From the NCBI GenBank assembly GCA_019648995.1, contig BLXT01002217.1:1435311-1465091 (forward strand): a DNA stretch of 29,781 nucleotides. Reading direction: 5' to 3'. Below are positions 11,401 through 23,400 of this stretch, piece by piece. The position numbers and the translations under genes were made by a program. The first letter of the stretch is position 1, and every line of letters begins with the position of its first letter. This DNA comes from Plakobranchus ocellatus (lineage: Eukaryota > Mollusca > Gastropoda > Plakobranchidae). Under the pieces are notes generated by a model. The model did not search any database. It saw nothing but the letters and a program-made list of their open reading frames with translations, and had not been told where the DNA came from.

Positions 11401-14400
11401 ATATGAATTGTAAAGAAATGTGGGTTGGTATTGGTGTTTATTTATCCATTGTAATCTGATTTTAATTAATCCCCAAAATAAGATGGTATTTCCAAAACTA
11501 ACATTTTTCTTTTGATCTTAAACAGTGATGAGGAAGCCATAGATGAGAAAGTAGCATCTAAAAGCAGCAAGTCTAGTTTTGAGAAGAAGCAAGAGCAGGT
11601 ACATCATCTCACCTTATTTCTTTTGACACTGATTGTGTCTGTTTCTCTACTGTTAAACTATAATGAACCTGGTGTTAATTCTCTTTTGTTGTATGTCTTA
11701 GCAAAACCCCTCTGTGTTCATTTTAAAAATAAATTTAAATGCCTTGTTACAAAACTACTTTGGTCAGTTGTCATATTTTTTCTGATGGTTTCAGGCAACC
11801 TCAAACTGCAGATTGTTTTTTTTTGTGTATAGCCAGTCCACAACAAGGTGATCTCAGGCTTTCAAGCCTTCCGTTAGGCCAGGATGCTGTAGCGGGGCTA
11901 GAACCCGCAACAAAAGGTCCCTGCAGATCTCAGGGCGGACTCATTAGCCACTGAGCCACCTTTGCCGCCCCTGAAACTGCAGAATATAGGTTGAAGTAGA
12001 AATAAAGTTTAAAGCTGTCATACATTCCATATTTAGGCATGGGAAAAGTCAAAGTGTGCTAGAATAAACAAGAATTTCACAAAAATCTTTTGTCTCAATC
12101 TTCTGCGTCAGTGAGAGACAAAAATAAAAAGCTAGGGAAAAAAATTATTGACAACGTAATTGTGCCTGTTTTTTTTCCTCTCCAGTTACAAGCCGAGGCG
12201 CGTGAAATGGAAGAGCAAAGTTTAAAAGAAGCACCATGGGAACTGACTGGAGAAACGACAGCATCAAAACGACCAGAGAACAGTTTATTAGAGACGGTTT
12301 TGGATTTTCAACACACAACCCGAGCCGGTGATTTGTAGTTTTTCTATTCTACAAACATTCACGGAGATTTTGCCTTAAACACAATTTTACGGGGTTGAAA
12401 GTTCTTATAAGAGGAGGGTTTGGTTTTCAAGGAACAAGATATATTTGAGTTGGTTTTCAAAAAATTATTTTACATATATCTTCTTCCTCTTCTTGTTTGC
12501 GTTCTTGCAACGCTGGTGCATCACATTTGCTGTTCGGTTTTCTTAGCCAATTCAGCTGTCTGGGTCAGGCAGAGCTGCCAACCATTACGAGAAAACGTAA
12601 TAAATCACGTTTTTCAAGCCAAAATTACGCATTACGTTTTTGAGGTCAAAATTACGATTTTTTCTTACTTGGCATAAGATGAATTTAGACGGACTCACTT
12701 TTGTTTGCACTGGACTTTCACTTTTGCTTCTTTTTAGTTTCGTTTTTTTACCGGAAGTGAAAGTGGTTTGTAATTTTTAACATACTTTCGGTCGATGCAA
12801 CTATATATCGATACAAGTAATATAAGTTAAAAATTATATTTATTTTTGATCAATTTTCGATATAATATAATAGCCCACTTTCTATCATTGTATTCAATGC
12901 TTGCTTTCTTTTCTCCTGGCTCTCTCCCTCGCTTGGCACTTGAAATTTATAACCAGTAATCCCCTTTATCTATCATGGTGTTAGTTGTACTAATACTGGC
13001 ACTTGCGACAATAAAAATAGTTATGTACTTCAAATAGACCAAGTGATTTTTAAAGCAGGAATATGTTTATTGTGTTTTTACTGAGTCGATGGGCTTGAAC
13101 TTTCGATCTATTTCTCACCTGCCTAAGTAGGCAACCATGTCTTTAAGTTTTATGGAATTGTTGAGATTGACACGTCTGACAATGTAAATTTAGATCTATA
13201 TGTCCATAATTTTTAAGACTATAATCTGGAATTAGATCTAGTTTGGCCACATACGTTTATTGATTTATGAAGTCTACACTAGAGCCAGACCTAGATCANN
13301 NNNNNNNNNNNNNNNNNNNNNNNNNNNNNNNNNNNNNNNNNNNNNNNNNNNNNNNNNNNNNNNNNNNNNNNNNNNNNNNNNNNNNNNNNNNNNNNNNNNN
13401 NNNNNNNNNNNNNNNNNNNNNNNNNNNNNNNNNNNNNNNNNNNNNNNNNNNNNNNNNNNNNNNNNNNNNNNNNNNNNNNNNNNNNNNNNNNNNNNNNNNN
13501 NNNNNNNNNNNNNNNNNNNNNNNNNNNNNNNNNNNNNNNNNNNNNNNNNNNNNNNNNNNNNNNNNNNNNATAAATTAAAAATTCCCTCAAACAAACATAA
13601 ATTGGATATAACATAATTTGATTTCAAGGCAAGGCCATGTTCATTGCAATTTGTTTTTTTTTTTTTTTTTTTTATGAAGTAGGGAAATTTTACTTGACCA
13701 TCATCAGTTCATCTCCTTTGCTCCAACAGTCTAGAATCTTGTTTGATCTAGTGAACTAAGTTGGCAAGTGCTTCAATACCAACAAAGAAAGATCTCACTC
13801 TCAGGAATTTTTGTCCATAATTGTTTTTAATTTCAATTGTCTCTTTTCTAGAATATATTTAGCTACATTCATTATCTGTATTCTCTAAGAGAAATTTAGA
13901 TGAGTATTAAAATTGTGGTTGTGATTCTTGTTTCATTTTGCATCCACTAACAAATTTCAAGCGATACTTAGGCAGAGGAGTCTTTCTTACATTCTTACTT
14001 CATGTTTTTTTTTTTTCTATATTGTGCAGTTTGCTTCAAAATTGTAGTCTATTATTTGATGCGTGTGCACATTGAAATAAGCACAAATTATGTGTTGAAA
14101 TATATATGGATTACAGTTTTGAGTCCTAGATTACAGGTTTTGACACTTGAGATTACAGCTTTAGGTTTTTCTAGGTTGGCAGCTCTGGTCAGGTCTCTGG
14201 TAGTACCATACAGCTTTTCTGTGAGGATGGTAGGCTTGGGCCAGAACAAGTGCCGTAGGGTGGCTCGGTTTGGGCAAGTCTGTATGATATATTCAGCTGA
14301 TTGGGGCCCTTGTCTGCAGTAGCTCCAATCTTGAGCTTGGTGTCCATATGTTTTCAATGCCTGTTGTGATCTGTTCTGAGCCAGAGGTTGATAGTTTGAC

Positions 14401-17400
14401 GTATATTTTGAGACGAGTTCGTATGAGTCACAAGTTGCTTTTAACGTTTTTTTTATATCATTGATATCATTTTAAATTCTTCTCTGTGATCTCCACAGTT
14501 ATATAAACTTGATGTTCTGTGTTTTTATAGTATGCTTAATGTTTATTTTTGAACACTTAAAAGGAGTTGAAATCTGCCTCTAGTCACTTTCCCCTTAAAA
14601 CTCTTGATTTGCAACATGGACATCTGACTAAATAGGGCTTGTCTCAAGATAAACATCATTGTTTATTTTATCTTTTTTTTTAGAATAGACTTGCTATTGT
14701 TTTAAATTTGCAACACACCTGTCCAAAAATTTAGGGCCTGAAAATCAGCTATTTATTCCACTTATATTCAGAAAACAATTTTTATGCCAAAATCGCCAAA
14801 TGCAGCATTCATAATAAACTTCTTTCTCATTGTTAGGACTAATGTAGTCATGTGTTATGTTAGCTCAGTAAAGTTGAATGTTTGGTGTGTGTTGTGATTG
14901 GTAGTTCAGCTCGTGACAACACAAGCCGGACGGGACTGCAGATCGGAGGATTTTGGCTGCAAGAGATCACTCCATTTTCGTCGCTTGTACAGAGCACACA
15001 TGTCTACAGAGCTCTTACAGAGGAGTCAAAAACTATCCTGGGCAGTTTACATATTTCGACTGCAGATAGTATATTTTTATTCTCCCTACCACGGGACCTG
15101 CTGAATAATCTAAGTTTTGTGATATTTCCTGAGGCTGTGTGCCTAGGCAGACTTATCTATTAAGTCTATATCTTATTTATATTTGAGAGCGGTATTGTAT
15201 TACCTTCCTTGCCCCTCGGGTAAGGGTTATCGTCCTGTGTGGACTAGTGATTGAATTGTGACGGAAAGCAGTTAACAAAGTTACGGTTGGGTGTGAGATC
15301 TCAGTGACAGTATTTGACAGTGTTGAGAACGTAATTGGCTGAACCCAGTTGGACTGAAAATTGTTGAGAATTATAAGGTGCATCTGGACCCCCGGACTAT
15401 TGTCTCTATTTAAGTGCTGGACCTTGGACTATTCTACTGCAAGCTCAACGGACGGAACCACCGATGGATTTAGTTTAGAAGGGTGCTTGTGCGAGTGCAC
15501 TTATATATATATATACATTAATTATATCTATTAATTGTACCTGAGATTAGATCTATTAATTATTGCGGTAAATTATATCTCTAAGCTATATCTAAAGATC
15601 ATACCTATTAATTCCTATGAGCACCTATGTGTCTATTGATCTAAGAAGTAATTTGAGGAGAGTGTCCTCGTGAGTGGATTTAAACGGTACTACCTTATTT
15701 AATTGTATAAGATTAAGTAACACACTCTGAATAGTTATTGTCGCGCCTGCGTGCGTGGACTTTTGTATTTGGGCTCTCGTATCTATCTGTCTGCTTCTTT
15801 ATGTGTCTACCCTATTTCTATATATTATTACTATTATTATAATATAAGTTTCTGTCGCCTATTCCTGGTGTTCCGCCTTTTATTTGGTGTGTTCTTCTTG
15901 TGCAGTCGTTTATTGTACCCTGTGTTGTTTTATCCCTATACCCTAACACTCATCAATCTGAATTCTGCTTGCCACCATTGTGCACCCATCATGTTTCAAA
16001 GAACCTGCTTCCTATTTTAATAAAGTCAAGGGAATACTTGCTTGATATATACATAATCATGGCTTTTGACATATTATTGCCTGCTAAATGATTTTGAAAA
16101 ACTAAAAATATATTATTTATATGTGCTTTCTATTTATTTCTAGCTCCTGTGATAACTGACGAAACAACGAAATCACTTGAGGACTACATCAAACAAAGAA
16201 TCAAAGATAAGGTATTGAAATTCCAACTTCTAACAAGTAACCTTCTCAGAAAACGTATGTTTTGTATTAAAGTAACCACATATTTCTATGCTCCTGTGCT
16301 CTCAGAAACCTTGTATTTTCCATCACTTTCCCATCACTTTTCTTTTTAAATGCTTTGGTTGAATTGTTCCATCTTGTGGACAAATCTTTGTTCCTTAGGA
16401 AAGCAAGACTTTCAACTTCAGATAGTTTAAATTTACAAGAACCTTTCCGTATGGGTCTCGATCAGTGTTTGAACATTCAACTTCAAGTATCTAAATTTTG
16501 CAAGTTCGTTTTCATGATTGTGTTTACTCTGTGATTGTGGAAGGTAAAATTAGGTTAAATGTTGTCTTTAATTTATTAGAAACAAATATGCCATCACCAA
16601 AATCTTTTTTTTTTTTTTTTTTTTGCGGGGTTAGCTTTAGCAATGCAAAAACATTCATTAAATCTAAAAAGCATTTGGATTATGGTAAGCATAGCAAGCT
16701 TTGTTAGATATTTGGTCAAAGAGAAGGGGTAAAGTGTGTTACTAGGCTAGACTACTTTTATTTCAGCAGTATCCTCTCTTGTGAGATGGTGACAAAGTTT
16801 CTTCGAAATAAAATTTTTCTAGATTTTGCGTTATAGAGCCTTTTGAAAAAGAATATTATTTTATTGATTTTTAAAAATGAATTTAATGTTCATTTAACCT
16901 GGTTTTGAGACCTCCCCTGTAAAAAGAGGCCCTCGGTGAAAAATATTGGAAAGAACTTAATAAACTTATCAAAGCTGAGATTTGCTATACAAAATCTGTG
17001 GCCACATTTCCCTTGATTACTTTCGTTTTGTCTATACAAGCTCCATGTGTAAGTTGATCATTAAAAATGATAAGTTCTTTATGGTCTAATTTGATGGGAA
17101 CCTGAATTAAGTGGATGGTTTCACATGGATACTGAAAATAGCTCACTTTGATTTTTGAAGGAGCTCAGTGAAGTTAGTTTTGTTCCAATTTTAATGTACA
17201 AATGAATATAAAATAGAATTTCTGTACTTCTGCGTGCGTCCAATATGCATTATAACAAAAATTTATATTTTTATACATGTTTTTGCAGGCATTTGACGAT
17301 GTCGAGAGGAAAGAGAAACCTAAAGAGGATCCATTTGAGTTCAAGAAGAGGATAGTGTTGGACCAGGAGAAGAGCAAACTAAGTCTGGGAGAGCTTTATG

Positions 17401-20400
17401 AACAGGAGTTTCTGAAACAGCAGCAGGTAATCATGTGTGAGATGGCGGCTGGTGGTAGATTGAGGTTAGCCAGCTGCATAAATGTATAGTTGTGTCTCAA
17501 ATAACAGCAGTAATCTTATGTGTGATGGAGGCTGATGGTAGATTGAGGTTAGGTTGCTTCACAAATGTATAGCTGTGTCTGACACAACAGCAGGTAATCA
17601 GTTGTGTGATGGTGGCTGATGGTAGATTGAGGTTAGGTTGCTGCACAAATATATAGTTGTGTCTGAAACAACAGCAGGTAATCAGTTGTGTGATGGTGGC
17701 TGATGGTAGATTGAGCTTAGGTTGCTGCACAAATATATAGTTGTGTCTGAAACAACAGCAGGTAATGAGTTGTGTGATGGTGGCTGATGGTAGATTGAGG
17801 TTAAGCATTTGTGAAAATGCATAGTTGTGTCTGGAACAATAGCAGGTACCCTGTTGTGAGGTGGTGGCTGGTGCAGATAGAGGTTAGACAGCTGTATAGC
17901 TGTGTCTGAAACAACAGCTGGTGAGGTTGTGGCCAAAATAGATTGACTTATAGCAGCTGTGCAATGTGTAATAGTGGCCCAAAAGCCCAAAACTTTTTAA
18001 AATAGTGAATGTAGTATCATAATGAAAATGGTAGCTACTGTACACCTCTGCTTATTTATCGCTTGAGTTGAAATTTTCTTTATTACGCTCGTTTAGAAGA
18101 TTTTGGTTTGTGGCGTGAAGAAGGAAGTTGAGCTTAAAATCATGAAGGGCAAAATTTAGAGATATCTCAGGCATGAGAGATATTAAAGAATATTTGTTAT
18201 GAAAATAGATTAGAGTTAAGTTATCATGCAACAAATCTTTTCTTTTTTATGTCTAAATAAACACAACTCATCAATCTTGGTAGCAAAAAATGTCAAATTT
18301 GAGGAGTTTTTTTTTTTCCATAGAATTTTGTTTTGTTTCATTGCCAGTTCTTGTCTCAAGGCCAGTTTGAGGGGGTCAGATGTTGCATTTTGAATATTTT
18401 TAATCATTGAATGGGCCTACTATGTCTTCTGTGAACTAAGCAGTTGTGAAAACTGCATATGCTGATACCTCTATTGATTCTCATTCTAGTGAGCTTATCA
18501 GATTTTTTAAAAGCTTTTTTAAAGAAGGAAAATGGGAACAAAAAACAACCCAATATAAACTGTTTTTTGCTCAAAAGTTTTTATGCGACTTGCGATCCAA
18601 TAGACCTGGTTTCAAAGCAGTTGTTGATACAATGTGTCCAAGTGGAAACTGTGTAACAAAAACAAATCTGCCATTTTGAATGAGGCATCATCTATGGAAG
18701 AATATGATTATAGCTGTAGTAGATGGTACTTGAAATTTTAACTAGAGCAAATTTTTAATCTGTGAGACAAAGAATATTGATCATTTTTAAAGGATAATTT
18801 CTTGATATATTTATTTTAATATCTTAAGCATTTGTTGAAAAGTCTTATTTCGGAAATCATTGATAAGAAATGTTTCCATATCATTCCCCAGGAAGACAAA
18901 GAGGAAGTGAAAGCAGACCCAGAATGTGAGAAAATTGAGACGGATCTGAAGAAATTGTTTCAGCAGCTTGACGCACTCTGTAACTTCAGATATACTCCGA
19001 TGAAGGTTTGTCTGTGTGCTCTTGCAATGATAAACTGGGCAGTCTTTAGGAATGACTCATAGATCTTAAAACTAGCCCAGATGAGTGCATATTGAGCAAT
19101 TAAAGTTTACACTTAAAAAAAAAAATTGTCCCAAATATATACCATAAAGAAATGTATGCTAGGATTTAATCACTAAATTTTTTTTTTTTTGAAGCGTCCC
19201 AGAAAAAGAAAAAAAATTGTTTTACGACTCTCTTTCAAACTTGATCTTAAGATTTATTTCAGCACAATCAATAAGAACTGGTCTTAGCACTATCAAAAAC
19301 TCGTGGTTAACCAGCCTATATGAATACATTTTTTGTTTTTGCAGATTTTAAAACTTTGTAATAGAGAAGAAAGATAGCCTGAATGCCTCTTTGTATGATA
19401 GGAGGCAGCAAAAAATCTTTATAAACATTTATTGGATTTATCTAGGTTGGATTGGACAAATTTCTTTTTTCTAGGAAGTTTTAGTGAAAGATTGAATGAG
19501 CTAATTTAAGGTTATATTGAATTTATATTTTTCCTGAGATTACTCCAATATTACTTGACTCATCTTGGCTTTGCTCAAGTTGAGCTTTATAGTTTAATGT
19601 TTTGTACCATCCTTGTCAAGGGCAGTTACATGAATTATCTAATTTGCTTGTATATGGTTATTTTGTAATGTTTTCAATTTTGAATTTGATTTCTTGTTAA
19701 TGCCCTCGTTTAACTTTTCGCATAATTAATTTATTTTCACATTCAGTTTTCCTACTCTCTTTGAAGATATACAGTGGTTAAAAGATCTGTTATATTTTTG
19801 CATAGTTAAGAACTACTGACAACTTGAGGAATTATCTTTTTTGTCTCTAATATATCATTTATAAAAACAAAACAAAACAAAAAACTTGAGGTGGGGGTGT
19901 CATTTACATTGTGTGTTCTTTGATGTGGTTTAATTTCAAGTTGGTCTTTCACTTTAGACTGGCATAATGTTCCCTTTTTTTTATACCAGTATATGCGTAG
20001 ATGGAGACTAGTGGCATGCTTACATACTTGTAGAAAACAATGTTTTCAAATCTTATCAATAAATGAAGTGGTGTTCAATTTTAATTTGTGTCTCTTTCTC
20101 TCTCAGGCTGGAACAGAAGTGAAGATTCTGGTAAACACCCCAGCCATCACCATGGAAGAGGTAGCTCCAACAGCTACTGCCGATGCCCAGCTTCTTGCAC
20201 CTGAGGAAGTCAAAGTAATCACACTTTTTCTTGCTACTCTTTGCAAATTTATTTGTGACAACGTTTTAGTTTCCTATTTTCCTACATTATTTTTTTGTAA
20301 AGAAAACAAGAACTGTGGCTCTTCTTTCTATTTTTCCATTTTTTTTTTCTTAATCTTGAGTGTCCAATAATAAAAAGTTAATTCAAATCTTATACTATCA

Positions 20401-23400
20401 TTTGATCATCATTGTCATCATGGCTTCTGCAACTGAGACATGAAAAATATGACAACATATTTGTAGCCGATTTTTCTAACTTAAAAAATGCTTTGCTGGT
20501 GATTAATCTTTCTCAGCTTATTTTGTAAACCATTCGCTGAAATTCATCACAATTTTATTTTGTTCTCTTGCTAGCGTTTTTTCTCTACTAATCCATTCTT
20601 TTATCATATATAAAAATCTTAAATATTTTGTCATAGGAAAAGATCAAGGGTGATTTGAAAGCGGACGATGAGAGAGACTCCACAGACAAAAAGAGGGATC
20701 GACGGCATAAGAAAACAGAGAAGAGGCTGAGAAACAAAGCAAAAGAAGCGAGAGAGAAAGTTGTGGAGAAGATGAAGCCTGGCCTGGGCAACAAGTACAG
20801 TAAAGCCAAGGCCATCAAGCAGTTGGAGCAGATCAGCAAAACAGACAGAAATGTTACAGTCATTAAGGTGAGGATCTTTCTTGCTTGAGCAGATAGAAAT
20901 GTTACAGTCATTAAGGTGAGGATCTACCTTGCTTGAACAGATAGAAATGTTACAGTTGTTACGTTTACAGTCATTAAGGTGAGGATCTATCTTGCTTGAG
21001 CAGATAGAAATGTTACAGTCATTAAGGTGAGAATCTTATCTTGCTTGAACAGACAGAAATGTTACAGTCATTAAGGTGAGGATCTATCTTGCTTGAGCAG
21101 ATAGAAATGTTACAGTCATTAAGGTGAGGATCTATCTTGCTTGAACAGACAGAAATGTTACAGTCATTAAGGTGAGGATCTTTCTTGCTTGAGCAGATAG
21201 AAATGTTACAGTCATTAAGGTGAGAATCTTATCTTGCTTGAACAGATAGAAATGTTACATTACAGTCATTAAGGTGAGGATCTATCTTGCTTGAACAGAT
21301 AGAAATGTTACAGTCATTAAGGTGAGGATCTTTCTTGCTTGAACAGATAGAAATGTTACAGTCATTAAGGTGAGGATCTATCCTGATTGAATCGATAGAA
21401 ATGTTACAGTCATTAAGGTGAGGATCTATCCTGATTAAACAGATAGAAATGTTACAGTCATTAAGGTGAGGATCTTTCATGCTTGAACAGGTAGAAATGT
21501 TACAGTCATTAAGGTGAGGATCTATCTTGCATGAACAGATAGAAATGTTACATTTACAGTCATTAACCTGAGGATCTATCTTGCTTGAACAGATAGAAAT
21601 GTTACAGTCATTAAGGTGAGGATCTATCCTGATTGAATAGATAGAAATGTTACAGTCATTAAGGTGAGGATCTACCTTGCTTGAACAGATAGAAATGTTA
21701 CAGTTGTTACGTTTACAGTCATTAAGGTGAGGATCTATCTTGCTTGAGCAGATAGAAATGTTACAGTCATTAAGGTGAGGATCTATCTTGCTTGAACAGA
21801 TAGAAATTTCGCGGTCATTAACCCAAGATCCGCACAGTGCTGATAAATCGGCTTGACTGTGAGGAAAAATCGGCAGGCGCGGCAAGCCAGTTTATCGGCT
21901 TTGGCCATCCCACCTGATAACAGCGGGGAGCCGATATATCGGCTTTGTAGATAGACCCGCTTCTAAGTCAAAGTTCTCCTTTATGATTCATATGTCAATC
22001 TTGTGGATTACTGTGTAATCTCTGTGTTTATCAACCAATGAAATCCTAGAAAAATTTCGCGGGTTTTTCCCTCCTGACATAATATAATTGATGTGAAGTA
22101 AGGCCCTATGAGGAGGACAGATGAGGAGAAAGGGGCGGCGTTTTGCCCTGCCTCATTGTCTTTATGATTCTCTGTAAGTGTTTATAACTTTGAACTAGCA
22201 GAGTGTGTGTGTGTGTGATAAGGTTGGGGGATGCTTTGAGTGTGTTTTTACTATTAGAATGAGAGCAAGGTCACTGACCCATTCTTGGTAGAAGGTAGGT
22301 CTAGAACACTGCCCTTTCCCGTTAGTGATAAACACACACACATACACATCTTGTCAATGACCGGTGACGCAAAGGCCAATAGTACTAGGAAAAGTTATAG
22401 GCCTACATGTAATACTGTTGTAAACAAAAGGATACTTTATTACTTGAAAACTTTGGAGATGTTTTACAATTGACTTGGTACAGTTTGTTCAATAATGCGA
22501 GTCAGTGACCCAGACTTGAGAGTGGGCCTAACCTTGGCTTGTTTGAGAATAAGAAGGATAACAAATTAGTATTGCGCTGTGGCGTATATTAGAATTAAAA
22601 TTTTGCTTAATATTTTGTGATCATTAGATTTAATTCTAAAATAGATTGAGTATAAATTGTTACTGAAAGGAAATGCTGCAAAATGCAAGGAAGCTTTTGT
22701 CCTTGAGGAGAGCCAGTTAGCACAGGCCCCAATCTCTTTACACCCCAACCTTTTATATATATATTTAATACATAAAATTGTTCTTTTGAAGAAAAAAAAA
22801 ATGAAATGATAAAGCAATGAACTATTTAGCATTAAAAAAGTGTATGGTTTTAATAGTTTTTACAACAAGCAACGTCATAGATAAGTAGTTTAAATGCACA
22901 CGACAAATCGCCCAAACCCTCTCTGTCACATTCCATTTTTTACACTGACTCAACTTCGCCAGCCTAGCACTCAGGCTCTAGCTAAAGTTGTCTCTGAATG
23001 TGCTCCAGGAGGGTTAAGGTGAGGATCTATCTTGCTTGAGCAGATAGAAATGTTACAATCATTAAGGTGAGGATCTATCTTGCTTGAACAGATAGGAATG
23101 TTACAGTCATTAAGGTGAGGATCTATCTCACATGAACAGATAGAAATGTTACAGTCATTAAAGTGAGGATCTATCTCACATGAACAGATAGAAATGTTAC
23201 AGTCATTAAGGTGAGGATCTATCTTGCATGAACAGATAGAAATGTTACATTTACAGTCATTAAAGTGACGATCTATCTTGCTTGAACAGATAGATATGTA
23301 ACAGTCATTAAGGTGAGGATCTATCTTGCATGAACAGATAGAAATGTTACATTTACAGTCATTAACGTGAGGATCTATCTTGCTTGAACAGGTAGAAATG

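Noticed and set aside
13260-13627. Open frames across 13299-13569
   Set aside because: They are produced by the run of Ns.
15751-16020. Plus-strand frame of 89 codons before exon E
   Set aside because: It is a hydrophobic, T-rich translation typical of chance frames in pyrimidine-rich intron sequence.
21229-21885. Minus-strand frame with repeated [16 protein letters not shown]
   Set aside because: It is a by-product of a 48-bp stop-free array; no start context, splice logic or family match.
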